Positions 51,159-63,441 of a stretch of DNA of 64,000 nt are shown one piece after another. The first letter of the stretch is position 1. Every line of letters starts with the position of its first letter. The notes under the pieces were generated by a model. It saw nothing but the letters and a program-made list of their open reading frames with translations, made no database searches and was not told the DNA's origin. The translations under genes were made by a program, and so were the position numbers. The stretch comes from Pogonophryne albipinna (Eukaryota; Chordata; Actinopteri; Perciformes; Artedidraconidae): positions 10,872,660-10,936,659 of the forward strand of contig CM053260.1 in the NCBI GenBank assembly GCA_028583405.1, in the 5' to 3' direction.

Positions 51159-52374
51159 AGAAGGACCAATCTAGCAGAAGAAATCACACTGTAAATATGT
51201 AGAGTTGATAAAGAAACATGGAGACAAAGACCTTTTAGCACCCTTTAGTTATTTTTGTACATTATTGCTGCTCTGTGCATATGAAGCATGTGTTCATCCA
51301 AAGTGTGGATGAGATGAACATCCACATTATTAAATAATAGCTGGCAATGATCTATTTGGTGTTATGCCATGAAATGACCATAAACCATCTCCCAAATGTT
51401 CAACTCTGCATTTGCATGTTTTAGTCCCACCCTGTTTATCTTTTACAAAATATATGATATCCCAAGTAACTGCAGGAACATTACGTTTTTAGCAAATATA
51501 ACTAAGGAAGGATTAACTTGTGTTTTTGTTGGGGACTATTTTCAACTGGACATGATGTGCTAGTGAACACCAGCAAGATATAGGACTGAATGTTCATTGT
51601 TATGAAGTTAAATGTTACAATGTGGGAGACCTGGGATTTTAATGTTTTGTGCCAAAAACTGCGGTCTACTACGGTAGAGGAATACGTTATAACAAGTTTC
51701 GGCTACACCTACACACACTGCTTGTTTAAGGATTAAATCAAAAAATATATATAAGAAGAAACATGTAGAACATCCTCAGACCTATCCTTTAAGCTTCATA
51801 ATGTTTAACCTCAAATGTAACAGACTTATCATATCCATGTACTGTCCGTCTGTCAACACTGGTTTATAAATACATGTGCTTATTTTTGTGCATGGTGGAT
51901 GTCAGATTTTGATTGGCCATCTCCAGTCAAGGGCTGTGGATCTGATTGGTGCAATATAGTGTCAGTTTAAAGACGCGGAGGAGCGCTTGTTAATAGTGTT
52001 CACTACATCTCAAAGGGGCGGTGCTATGAGGCAAGTCGATGTTCCGCCCGCTCGGGATGTTTGGTTTATTTTTGGCATCAAACCACGAAGGAGTGTTGAA
52101 GTGTGATAACTTGTGTGTCAGTTGTATTCACCCTTTTTAAACTTTATTAAGACCGACAGAGTGCAGAGTCAGTCGACGCACACAGAGGAGGTAAATAAAC
52201 CCTTAACGCATGTCTACCGTTTGTTTTGAGTATATCTTAATGGTTGCTGTGCTTTTACATAATATAAATGTAGCACTATTTAAGTATTATTAGCTTAATT
52301 AATTTCGAAATTGCAAAGTAAATCAGAGTGAAATGTGAAGCATTTAGGCAGCTTTTTAATGGTTGTGTTCATAT
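51159..52374. other. Receptor 3' UTR and CpG-containing promoter-like stretch
   Basis: No coding exon is seen. From about 51960 to 52195 the sequence becomes CpG-richer, with GGGGCGG (52015) and CCGCCCG boxes. A possible noncoding exon runs to 52191 before a GGTAAATA donor-like site. It may be the first exon of a downstream + strand gene outside the window. No coding continuation was found among the transposons to the right. Confidence 0.35.
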
Positions 52375-52789
52375 GGGCTCAGAACAGTCTCATAATACAC
52401 ACATGCACACAGAAGGATTCACACTTGTATTTCCGGATCCACACTTGTGTTTGTCAATGCACACACAAATGTGTTCCGTTTCATATACATGTAAATAAAA
52501 TCCAAATACAGAAAAAAGTTTTACATATGTATTTTTGATCCTCACATATTTGTTTTCCGTTTAAATCCTCTGAACCTGCAAACACACACCGCGGTGAATT
52601 TAGTTTTAGGTTGGATATTCGACGGACATTCGCGGACCCGCCAGCAGCGTCAGTTTAACGGGGAGATCTTCTCCGCGAAACGAGGCTTTCACTTAGAGAC
52701 CATCAACAAATGACTTTTACAACTAGACAAGAAAAATGTTCTTTTTAATAAATCAACAGCTTCTCGATCGTGTGAATGTGAAGCAAATT

Positions 52790-53365
52790 CACTCTAGAGC
52801 ATACATTTATTGAACACACCTCTTTTTATTGCATTTTAATACTTTAAATACGTTTTATTAATATTTTTGATGGAAAAATGAGCTTATTTCTTCAATACCT
52901 TCCAGGTCATGTGACCTAATCACTCAAAATCAGTGCTGGGTCAAAGAACTACACTGGCTGCATAGGACGCACCTCTTTTTATTGTATTTTAACACTCTAA
53001 ATATTTTTATATTAATATTTTGATGGAAAAATTAGCTTATTTCTTCAATACCTTCCAGGTCAGGTGACCGATTCGCTCAAAATCAATGTTGGGTCAAAGA
53101 ACTACACTGGCTGCATAGGACACACCTCTTTTTATTGCATTTTATTACTCTAAATATTTTATATAAATATTTTGATGGACAAATTAGCTTATTTCTTCAA
53201 TACCTTCCAGGTCATGTGACCTAATGACTCAAAATCAATGCTGGGTCAAAGAACTACACTGGCTGCATAGGACACACCTCTTTTTATTGCATTTTAATAC
53301 TTTAAATATTTTTATATTAATATTTGTATGCGAAAATGAGCATATTGCTTCAATGGAGGAGCCTG
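52790..53365. repeat. Tandem repeat of about 130-bp units, left arm
   Basis: About four units carry TTCCAGGTCATGTGACC, GCTGGGTCAAAGAACTACAC and CACCTCTTTTTATTG. They run in the opposite sense to those in the right arm. Confidence 0.85.
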
Positions 53366-53528
53366 TGACCTAAGATGTTCATTGTCATAACTACACTGTA
53401 GCTATGTTCGTATGACAAATAAAAACCTTGAACCTTGATTAATGAATTAAAGTGCTACTTGTTGTTTTGCCCGCTGACCGGCTGGTCCTGTGGCTCGTCT
53501 TTTTTTTGGTAACTAGCTGATGCTCAAT

Positions 53529-53681
53529 CTAATCCTGTTCTTCAAAGTCACTGTCAGACTCAGAATTCTCAGAAATGTGACCCTCACATTCTGATACACC
53601 TTCCTCTACATCATCATCACATGGTTCTCTCTCTTCCAAAATCATTTGCAAGGCCCTCTGAGCAGAGAATAATTTGGCCAT
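53529..53681 (-). pseudogene. N-terminal fragment of a piggyBac-type (PGBD-like) transposase
   Basis: The minus-strand frame from ATG at 53681 reads MAKLFSAQRALQMILEERE followed by an acidic stretch with SENSESDSDF, and stops at 53529. This start plus acidic tail is typical of vertebrate piggyBac-derived transposases. The catalytic domain is missing, so it is a relic or a single exon. The match rests on pattern memory only. Confidence 0.45.
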
Positions 53682-54039
53682 CTTGATCAGTTGTGATAAG
53701 ACACACACACACACACACACACATACAATTTCCAGACTTGTGTTAGCCCCGAACATCCTGTTTGTAATATAAATGTGTAGGGGGGGGGTGTACAGTGGGT
53801 GGTCATTGAAAATGTGTTCTGATATATGTTCTTCACAGAAAATTAGCCAACGCCATTGAGTGTGAGGTTGAACAAATAATTTATCATATCATTTTTCTTT
53901 AGATAAACAATGAAACATTATACAAGGGTTAATATTAATTAATTTTTCTATGGAAAATTCTGTTTATTTTTTCAATAGCTTCTCTGTCATGTGACCGAAT
54001 GTCACACTCAATTTTGTTTTAACAGCTTCTCTGTCATGT

Positions 54040-55300
54040 GACATAGAAGCCCAGGGATGTGTGTTTGGCTGGACAAGTAAGGAAAAAACGAGGGCATATG
54101 GAGTGGAGACCATCACGTTTGCCAAAGTAACCCCATTTAGTAGTGTTCCTCCATGGCTTTTCCCAGAAGCTAAAAATAGATAGAGTATTGCAGAAAGGAA
54201 AAAAGAGTGGCAAATAAATGAAGTGGGAATTAAAGTATGTATTAAGTATGTATCTGAACGAAAAGTACTACAATTATCTACAAATGTACACAGATGCATA
54301 TAAGAACAAAGAAGAGTGTGTTGGAGTTGGTATATACATCCCAGACTTTAAAATATCGATCTCAAAAAGAGCGTCTGATCAATTATCAGTATAGCAGAAA
54401 TGCTGGCTGTAATAATAGGATTACAGTGGGTTGAAGAGGTCAGACCTGATAAGGTGGTGATATGCACAGATTCATTGTCCATATTAAAAAGGATACAGTC
54501 AACAACATCAACTGCCAGAGAAGACATTCTCATAGAACTTAATCATAGCCTGTTAAGACTGCACAGAGGCGGTATAGATCTGCAGTTCTGCTGGGTGCCT
54601 GGGGGTGAAAGGGAACGAGTGTGCTGATAAATTAGCAACTAGTGCACTACAAAAGGAAATAACATTACCAGTTCAACTTGGAAAAGGAGAAGGAAAAGCA
54701 GTAATTAAGAAGAAAGGGATGGAGATCTGGCAGAAAAGGTGGGAGAAAGACCAGAAAGGCAAAGAGTATCATAAAGTTCAAAAGACAATTACAATTAATA
54801 TTTATAAAGAAAGAAACAGAAGGGAGGAAATCATGATAGCTAGACTCAGAATAAATCACACAGCTTTGAATGGTACGCTGTATATTCTGGGGAAAAGTGA
54901 CAGCGACAAGTGTGGGAGCTGTGGAGTTAAAGAACATGTAGAACATATCTTATTACATTGTGACATCTATAAAGTGGAAAGAGAAAAACAAAAGGATAAC
55001 GTTTTAGAGGCAGAGAGGGAATGGAGTGTGGTTGGTGTTTTGGGAACAAAAGGAGAGGGAGCTACCAGAAAGGCACTGTTTACCTTCCTGAGTGAAACTG
55101 GGGTAGGAAAAATAATTTAACATTAGGTCAGGAAAGATCATAGGTTTTTTTTTTTTATTGGATCATAGATACGTCCATGAGTTAAGACATGGAATGATAT
55201 GATTCACACTCATGTACAGGTGGCGGTATGCACCTTTAAAGTTGTTTGCAATACGCCAAAAATCGAGAGAAGAAGAAGACGTAGAAGACATTTTAGAAAC
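54040..55300 (+). pseudogene. 3' fragment of a non-LTR retrotransposon (RNase H and zinc knuckle)
   Basis: Broken + strand frames give a post-RT segment, an RNase H start (YTDAY), the DSLSIL stretch with the catalytic aspartate, ELNH and NECADKLA. After these comes the C-terminal ARLRINHTALNGTLYILG with a Cys-Cys-His-Cys knuckle (CGSCGVKEHVEHILLHC). There is an in-frame stop near 54190, a frameshift near 54395 and another near 54605. A LINE 3' tail with GGTGGCGGTATGCACC and AGAAGAAGAAG follows. It resembles the I/Nimb-type LINEs that carry RNase H. Confidence 0.75.
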
Positions 55301-55605
55301 CAGATCACATTGTTTGATCTAAAAATGGTGCGCTTCAAAAAAGGCAAGACAAAGAAAGCTTTAGACCTCTGGCAACAAGCAGGAGGTAGAGATTTCATCA
55401 CCAGGTCTTTAATTTCTCATGGTTTTAGTGAAGTTAATGTTACAACTTAGCAGTGGTCCTCAGTTACACTTACAGTGTTTAAAAGTAATAAGAAAGAGCA
55501 TCTTAAGTGGTTGAGGGTCATCTGGGGTGAAGACCGACGTGGAGTCCGGACTGAGGTGCTTCAAGCAGGTAGCCTACTGTTAAAAAATAACTTTGATGAG
55601 CCCCA

Positions 55606-56222
55606 GGGCAGAGTCCTGCCTCGGATACCCGGCGGATAACCCGCAAAATAGTTGTGTAACGGGCAAAACATACATGTAGACCTATATCCAGAGGTGCACA
55701 TAACTGGTACGCAGGTACGCATGCGCGGCACCAATCTGAATTGCGTACGGTCACTTGTGTCACAAAGCGCATTTGCGTACCGACGTACTTGTGAAGCTTT
55801 TCCAGAAGGCGGTTAGATCACCGGACGACAGAGTCGGTCTCCGTGTGCACAGACAGGGCTGCTGTTAACGTCGGTCTGTACAACGGAATTGTGCCAAAAC
55901 TACGCCAACCGGCTGCGGAGGGAGACTTCCCCCCCCCCTTCACTGGAGAACTGCGCTAAAACAGCTGATCACAACGTTCACTCTCTGTGGTCACAAAGTA
56001 CTCCACTAGCCCCCCCCCCCCCCCCGTCGACTTTCCTGAAGTACTCCACTAGCACCCCCCAAAATTCACAACGGGTCGGGTCGTGGGTCTTATATCAACA
56101 GGTCGGGTCCAGATTTGACTTGAAAATAATTGCGTGCAACGGTCGGTTCGCGGTAGCTACTGAGCTGCGAGGGTTCGGGTGGGTGCAGATTTGCAAAATT
56201 GGACCCATGCAGGACTCTGCCC
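55606..56222. mobile_element. hAT-like MITE with GGGCAGAGTCCTGC ends
   Basis: The left GGGCAGAGTCCTGC and right GCAGGACTCTGCCC are perfect inverted repeats. Internally there are GGTCGGGTC words, a C-run near 56011-56025, and a second possible hAT start (CAGAGGTGCACATAACTGG, 55690). No target duplication is clear. Confidence 0.55.
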
Positions 56223-56754
56223 CAGAGGCTTTTAAGTTGAAGCTTAACCCTTGTGAATCCCTTTTAAAAACGTTACTCTGAAAACACTAACGACATAAAC
56301 GTCCGCATCAAAAAATACTGTAATAAAGATATTATAGGCTATGTTAATATTTTTGTTCCACTTTCAATTACTTACATATTTTAACCAAATTCAGTGCTGA
56401 TCATAATTAGCAAATGTTCATTCATTTTTATCTTTGTCGCTAGGGATTTGAAAGTCACTATTTTGATTACACATACACTTATTAAGAACATGTTTCCAAA
56501 AAAACTCACATCTTTACCAAATGTCGTGCCATATTCTTAACACAATCAGAATGCTCGCAAAATTGGATGGATGCAACGCTGTCTCCAGTTTCTCAAAAAA
56601 GAACGGGCCAAAATCAACGGATAAAAAAAAATATTTTTAAAGTCATGCGCATTGGTGAAGTTATACACCATAAAAATCAAAGGCGATTTAGACCAGCAAA
56701 ATACACAAGAAGAGGAACAATTTCCAAAGCCTTAACCAGTGGTGTCAGCAATTT
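56223..56754. other. Unassigned AT-rich DNA in the centre of the foldback element
   Basis: Nothing recognisable is seen. The short open frames have no motif. Confidence 0.4.
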
Positions 56755-57335
56755 GAGCGAATCGGTCACATGACCTGGAAGGTATTGAAGAAATAAGCAA
56801 ATTTTTCCATCAAATTATTAATATAAAAATATTTAAAGTATTAAAATACAATAAAAAGAGGTGTGTCCTATGCAGCCAGTGTAGTTCTTTGACCCAGCAT
56901 TGATTTTGAGTGATTAGGTCACATGACCTGGAAGGTATTGAAGAAATAAGCTAATTTTTCCATCAAAATATTAATATAAAATATTTAAAGTATTAAAATG
57001 CAATAAAAAGAGGTGTGTCCTATGCAGCCAGTGTAGTTATTTGACCCAACATTGATTTTGAGGTGATTAGGTCACATGACCTGGAAGGTATTGAAGAAAT
57101 AAGCTCATTTTTCCATCAAAATATTAATATAAAATATTTAGAGTATTAAAATGCAATAAAAAGAGGTGTGTCCTATGCAGCCAGTGTAGTTCTTTGACCC
57201 AGCACTGATTTTGAGTGATTAGGTCACATGACCTGGAAGGTATTGAAGAAATAAGCTAATTTTCCCATCAAAAATATTAATAAAACATATTTAAAGTATT
57301 AAAATGCAATAAAAAGAGGTGTGTTCAATAAATGT
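56755..57335. repeat. Tandem repeat of about 130-bp units, right arm (inverted)
   Basis: About four units are the reverse complement of the left-arm units, with GGTCACATGACCTGGAAGG and AATAAAAAGAGGTGTGT. The palindrome GGTCACATGACC is the best-conserved part. Confidence 0.85.
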
Positions 57336-57576
57336 ATGCTCGAGAGTGAATTTGCTTCACATTCACACGATCGAGAAGCTGTCGATTTATTAAAAAGAAA
57401 TTTTTTCTTGTCTAATTGTAAAAGTCATTTGTTGATCCCTAAGTGAAAGCCTCGTTTCGCGGAGAAGATCTCCCCGTTAAACTGACGCTGCTGGCGGGTC
57501 CGGGAAACTGACGCTGCTGGCGGGTCCGCGAATGTCCGTCGAATATCCAACCTAAAACTAAATTCACCGCGGTCAA

Positions 57577-58478
57577 ACACACACCGCTTTCTGGTCCGTG
57601 CACGGATCGCTGTGCATTCGTGTGTGGGTTTTTGAGTCTCCCTGACGGTCAGCCGATTCGTACTTGTAATTGTTTCTATCTATAGCCAATCAGATGTCTC
57701 CTCCATTCTAAGCCAATCACATGAGCGCGCCCCCACGAGGGTATGATTTCTTGCGTTCATGACACTTCATATACGCATTTTGCGCAGTCCGGTCAGCTCG
57801 CTAAACAGAGGGCGGAGCTTCAGATGATCATGCAGAGCTGCATGTCTCCGTCAGACTCAGCAGCTGATCTGATCGATCTCTCTCGCGTCCGGTTATACTT
57901 CACTCGCGTTTATGTCCATATCGATCAGATCCAGCTCTCCTGATCGGCCTTTATAGAGAGCACCGATCAAACTATTAAGAGTGAATATCGGCCGATAATG
58001 ACCAGCGGTCATTATCCCCCTTCAACTTCATACAGACATAAATAAAGCAGCTGTATTCGCCACACAGGAAACACACATTTAAAGCGGTTTTGCCTGCCGT
58101 TTTTGTGTACACAAGCATTCATCAATGGTTCGGAAAGTGGCGCTGTACCTTAATAATATAAAGGCTTGTATTTGCGTGCATTTCCTGTTCGGAAAGTGGC
58201 GCTGTACTGAGAGTGGAGGTATCCTGAGATTAGCGCCTGCAGGCAGGCTCCATGGAGCTGTCAGCTCCGGACTGCGCAAAATGCGTACATGAAGCGATAC
58301 GTCATGAACGCAAGAAATCTACCCTCGTGGGGGCGAGCTCATGTGATTGGCTTAGAATGGAGGAGACATCTGATTGGCTATCGATAGAAAAAATTACAAG
58401 TACGAATCGGCTGACCGTCAGGGGAGTCTCAAAAACCCACACACGAATGCACAGCGATCCGTGCACAGAAAGCGGTTT
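57577..58478. mobile_element. Nested hairpin element inserted in the right arm
   Basis: Arms of about 220 bp are inverted: CACACACCGCTTTCTG at the left against CAGAAAGCGGTTTGTG at the right. They continue through CCGTGCACGGATCGCTGTGC and the AGCCAATCAGATGTC region. A spacer of about 440 bp separates them. The left arm of the surrounding element preserves the uninterrupted sequence at 52575-52600, which supports an insertion. Confidence 0.65.
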
Positions 58479-59213
58479 GTGTTTGCAGGTTCAGAGGATT
58501 TAAACGGAAAACAAATATGTGTGGATCAAAAATACATATGTAAAACTTTTTTCTGTATTTGGATTTTATTTACATGCATATGAAACTGAACACATTTGTG
58601 TGTGCATTGAAAAACACAAGTGTGAATCCTTTTGCGGATCATGAAATACAAGTGTGAATCCTTCTGTGTGCATGTGTGTATTATGAGACTGTTCTGAGCC
58701 CATAAATGTATGGTGAAGCTAACCTTTATTTATGGGCCATTCTACCGAATTGGTGCAAAGTCAGGTTGGAAATGTTTTGAAATGTTGTATGTTTTTTTCC
58801 CATAACTTTGTCCATATATATGTTGTAGTTGTACCATATCTAAATTACACATATCTAGTCAAATAACCGTACATTTTTATATATCGTATTTTCAGACTGT
58901 ATTGGAATGTTCTTCCTCTACCAAAAATTGTCACAACCGAAACATAGTACGTCGTTACAACACTGTAGTAAAAAAGCATTATATTAACCTGTTAAGATTG
59001 TTTTACCTTCCCTTCTCTAAATAGTATTTTAACATAGGTATTGAGGGTTCACTTTTCACAATTAAATCAATCAAATTAAATTTGTAATCAAATTTCAAAG
59101 TTCAATTTATACAATCCATAAAAATCATAATGCAAACTTTCTTTGTAAAATGCATAATACTGATCATATTGATTCCAGAGTTGATGATTGTTGAAATTGA
59201 ACATACAATAAAC

Positions 59214-60908
59214 CAGGCATCCTCAAAGTCCGGACTCCGGTCCGGATCCGGACCGAACCACAACTGTCTCTGGACTCTGAGCAAATTATACTTTTCATAT
59301 GTATTATCTGTGTTATCTGCGAGACATCGCCACAACGCAACGAGTAAAAATGATCCGCTATGTCCATAGACTGCAAACAGCGCTCTGCATGTCCTGTTCC
59401 ACTGTCTGTGTGTGTCTGTCAACGCTTTGGTCCAATCAAATTCAGCATCCCGTCAGCGTTTTTTTCCCCCAAATAATCTGCGAATCAGAGGCACAGTAGG
59501 GCGGGTCTTCGCGGAATGCGGGTGGGAAAAATGTGTGTCTCGTCTCTTTCAACCTGTCTGAGTCAGAGCGAGAGTTTAAAAAATAAATAATTCAGAGCGA
59601 GAGTTAACAGCTCATCTAGTTCCATCTGTACTGTAGCTAGTAGCCTAGTTTCACCTACCGGGGTGGCAACTGACACCCTAAAAATAGGGCTTGCCACCCC
59701 AGCTGCCACCCCAGTTGGCAGCTTTGTTTTGAAAGAAAAGTTGTGGCTCATCGGACATTTATGAGAGAAAGTCTCTAATGTCCGAGTGCAAGTGAATGCA
59801 GCACAAGATGCACGTCATGTAACCCCTCCCCCGGTCCTGGCGCGAGCGTGGACATATGATTGGCGGCGATTTCATTTGAACGGGACGGCGCAAAACGAGA
59901 AGCATTCGGACCCAAGCACTGAAGGAATGAGGTATTTGCGGTCTACACTGACAGAGAAGAGACTGTCAGTTTGGCTGTACTCAGCATTGAATCAAAACGC
60001 ACTAAAGCTGTTGATCTTAATACGTTTGTGAGGCGTTTTGCTGAACAAAATGGTAATCGCCGCATTCAGCTGAAATAGACATGTCAACTTGATGCTCTGC
60101 TCACGGATGAGCATACAAAACTATTAAGATGATGACCTTACGTGTGTAAATATTTTTTTTTCTTTGAGTGGGTCTGCCCCCAAAAAACAGTTTTAAGTCC
60201 TGAGAAAGTCAAATAAGACGGTGTGTAAAACTACACTGCCCAGCAAAAAAAAAGTAACCACTTTGATTTAACTAGGCCAGTAGGTAAGGACATTCCACTG
60301 GATAATAACTGAAGTATAAAAGAATGCATGACTGAAGTGATGGAGACCATGTTGAAGGCAAACAAAAAGAGGAAATAACAGGTCAAATCAAGCAAATCCC
60401 CCTCTCAGATTCCACAGCAACCAGAAGAACATAAATACTAGCTGGTGATTTGATTAATCAGCTTTGCGATGGAATAAAAAATGCACAGTGCATTTCCTTA
60501 GCTGTGGATGAGTCCACTGACACCACTGACAATGCTCAGTTGCTGGTGTTTGTGAGTTTTTATGATGAGGCAAAGGGGGAGTTTGTTGAAGATGTGTTGG
60601 GCCTGACGAACCTCAGTGGACACACAAGGGGGCAAGACATTTATAAAGCAATAATGGGAATGCTGAATGAAAGAGGGTGCAGCTGCCTTTATTCATAACT
60701 GTGCAGCTCTTACACTGCGACTCTGAGGGATCAAGCACAGACACAATAACAATGAAAACTGCTGCATACAGATTATTTTTGTTTTTGCAACCTCGTGTTA
60801 AGAATCTTGTTGCAATTGTTTAAAAGTTTGAATGACCGTAATAAACGGACCTTTGTCTTATTGAAACATTTATTTTGGACCTTTAAGATTTGTATTTGAG
60901 TACCCCTG
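59214..60908. mobile_element. Deleted hAT transposon
   Basis: The ends CAGGCATCCTCAAAG and (inward from the right) CAGGGGTACTCAAA are hAT-type. The 8-bp flanks CAATAAAC and CATTAAAC match at 7 of 8 positions. It contains a fragment of a transposase of the ZBED/GTF2IRD2-like kind. Confidence 0.8.
60450..60698 (+). pseudogene. hAT transposase fragment
   Basis: The frame reads LINQLCDGIKNAQCISLAVD then ESTDTTDNAQLLVFV, the catalytic-region start (DEST motif) of hAT transposases related to GTF2IRD2/ZBED5/SCAND3. It stops after 82 codons. The zinc-finger N-terminus and the dimerisation C-terminus are deleted, so it is not functional. Confidence 0.85.
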
Positions 60909-61898
60909 CATTAAACCAATCAGTATCATATCATTTTAGTTGATAAGTCAATATACTTCAAAACATCCACTGTTTCGGTAGTGACCACAGTATTTTGTTC
61001 TCTAGGTTGTATCATATTCCCTCAACCTTATTGCTTAATCTGAACTCATAGCATGCCTTATGTTGAAGTGTGAATGTTTGAAGCTACTGACCCAGAATCA
61101 GCACTTTAGTAACAGGCTGAAATAGAGGGGGATGAGGCTAGAATGGGTGATCTGTTTGGTATTTTGAGCAAAACACTTAATAGACATGTTTTTTTATATA
61201 TCTGAGACCTATAATATATGCCTACAAATAGTACACACTGATTTTCAGACTTTAAAACACATCTATTTCAAAACTATGGGATTTACCTGCTTACCATTCC
61301 ATTTTGTCACTACCGAAACGATCATGTCAATTACCGAAACGTAACCATATGTTTCGGTAGTGACGATTCTAGCGAAAATGTAGCATAACAAAAGAATGCT
61401 AGCAAGTACTTGGCAAGCATACACGTTTTTGAAGAGGTTAACACACATAAAAACATAATACTTTGCATAAAACTCCGAAAAAGTGTACTTAATTGAAGAT
61501 AATATGTGTTCGATAGTGACAATTCTTAAGGTTACACGCCGATTTTCAGATTTTGGAACAGATTTATAAAAAAGTATGGGATATAGCTACTTGCCATTCA
61601 GCCATGAGGGACAGGGATGCAGTGTCACTGCCGAGTCAAAAATGCAGGGGTGTGGCTAAAAACCAGGCTCAGCCATTGGACTAAAACCCCTTGTGTTTCG
61701 GTAGTGACATGAAAACTGGGGACATGATTTTTTGAGTATAGTTTTTTTATAAAAAAATGAAACCCACAATAAATCTAAATATTCCAACTTCCGTTTGAAT
61801 GTAATCATAAAGATCTTCTAAATACACCATTGAACAAAATAAAATAAGTGTTATTCACAGAAATTGGAATTTAGAATTTAGATGTCAAGGTTGGAAAG

Positions 61899-63441
61899 TA
61901 ATAATAATAATAATAATTCATTTATTTTATATAGGCGCCTTTCAAGGCTCTCAAGGTCGCCGTACAAACACATACAAAACAAGATACACAATACATAACA
62001 CCAGCATAAGAGACATAAACAAGACAATGCAGTATATAAATCAATCAAATAACCAAATAAGTAAAAACAGAGGATGTGTGATGGATAATGATCAGGGTGG
62101 ATATGCGAGTGTGAAGAGATATGTTTTGAGGCGTGATTTGAAAATGGGGAGAGAGTCAGTGTTGCGGATGTCAGGTGGGAGGGAGTTCCAGAGGCGGGGT
62201 GCAGAGCGGCTGAAGGCTCTAGACCCCATGGTGGTTAAACGGAAGGGGGTGCAGTGAGGCTGAGGGAAGCAGAAGATCTGAGTGTGCGGATGGGTGTGTT
62301 GATGTGTAGGAGGTCGGAGAGGTACAGAGGAGTGAGGTTATGGATGGCCTTAAAGGCGAGGAGCAGAATCTTAAAAACGATACGGGATTTGACGGGGAGC
62401 CAGTGAAGTTGCTGAAGAACAGGAGTGATGTGGTTAATGGAGGGGGTTCTGGTGATGATGCGGGCAGCAGAGTTCTGAACCAGTTGAAGTCTGTGGATGG
62501 ATTTGAGAGGGAGACCAAAGAGAAGGGAGTTGCAGTAGTCGATGCGGGAAGTGACCAGGGTGTGAACAAGAATGGCGGTGGTCTTAGGGTTAAGGGACGG
62601 GCGGAGGCGGTTGATGTTGCGTAGATGGAAATAGGCAGACCAAGTGATATTACTGATGTGAGATTTGAATGAAAGTGTGCCGTCGAGGATGACACCCAGA
62701 CTCTTAACCTGAGGGGAGGGGGACACTGAAGAGTTGTCTATAGTAATGGAGAAACTGTCAGGTTTGGTTAGGGTGGATTTTGTGCCAATGAGGAGAACCT
62801 CGGTTTTACTGTTGTTAAGTTTGAGAAAGTTAGAGGAGAACCAGGATTTGATGTCCTGTAAGCAGTCAGACAGGGAGGATGGAGGGAGGATGGTGGTTGG
62901 TTTGGAGGACAAGTAGAGCTGGGTGTCATCCGCGTAGCAATGAAAGTGGATGTTGTGTTTACGGAAGATATTGCCAAGAGGAAGTAAATAGATGATAAAA
63001 AGGAGAGGCCCCAGGACAGAGCCCTGGGGAACACCGGTCGTGACTGGAAGTGGCTGTGATTTGAAGGTTTTGAGTTGGATGAACTGAGTGCGGCCAGAGA
63101 GATATGATTTAAACCAGAGGAGGGGTGTGTCAGTGATCCCGATGGAGGTCAGTCTGTCAATGAGGATGCTGTGGGAAATGGTGTCAAAAGCTGCACTAAG
63201 ATCAAGGAGGATGAGGATAGTTAATAGTCCGGAGTCAGCTGCCATGAGGAGGTCGTTAGTGATTTTCACCAGTGCTGTTTCTGTGCTGTGATGGGGGCGG
63301 AAACCAGATTGAAATTGTTCGTACAGATTATTGTCAGACAAGTGGGTATGGATTTGGGATGCAACAGTTTTTTCCAGGATTTTTGAGAGAAATGGTAGGT
63401 TAGATATGGGACGGTAGTTATTAAAATTGTTACTACTTAGA
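61899..63441 (-). mobile_element. 5'-truncated L2-type LINE
   Basis: Runs from a (TTA)n-type 3' tail at 61899-61918 up to about 63441, where homology starts abruptly at [20 protein letters not shown] inside the reverse transcriptase. The abrupt start is typical of target-primed insertion. It interrupts the AT-flanked element. Confidence 0.85.
62235..63341 (-). pseudogene. L2/Maui-like reverse transcriptase (partial)
   Basis: 368 codons of non-LTR reverse transcriptase from the fingers onward: [26 protein letters not shown] (first catalytic Asp), [14 protein letters not shown], and YADDTQLY (catalytic YADD). It ends with the L2-type [20 protein letters not shown] region. A frameshift in a C-run near 62250 cuts off the usual tail, which is still readable in another frame (SRSAPRLWNSLPPDIRNT). 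The N-terminal RT part and the endonuclease are absent. Confidence 0.9.

Larger units (their letters stand above)
52375..58701. mobile_element. 6.3-kb foldback-like element with long inverted arms
   Basis: The outer ends are inverted (GGGCTCAGAACAGTCTCATA and its complement) and flanked by AT on both sides. The left arm (52375 to about 53370) is matched in reverse on the right by 56755-57576 plus 58479-58701. That right arm is interrupted by a nested element. Both arms contain a tandem repeat of about 130 bp. The centre holds a piggyBac-type N-terminal fragment (minus) and a LINE fragment (plus). I do not know the superfamily. Confidence 0.75.

Noticed and set aside
54665..54946. Minus-strand open frame over the RNase H LINE fragment
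   Set aside because: The plus-strand reading carries clear RNase H and zinc-knuckle residues. The minus frame has none.
52790..57335. CRISPR-like repeat array
   Set aside because: The units are about 130 bp, diverged, inverted between arms, and part of a eukaryotic element. There are no short direct repeats with unique spacers.
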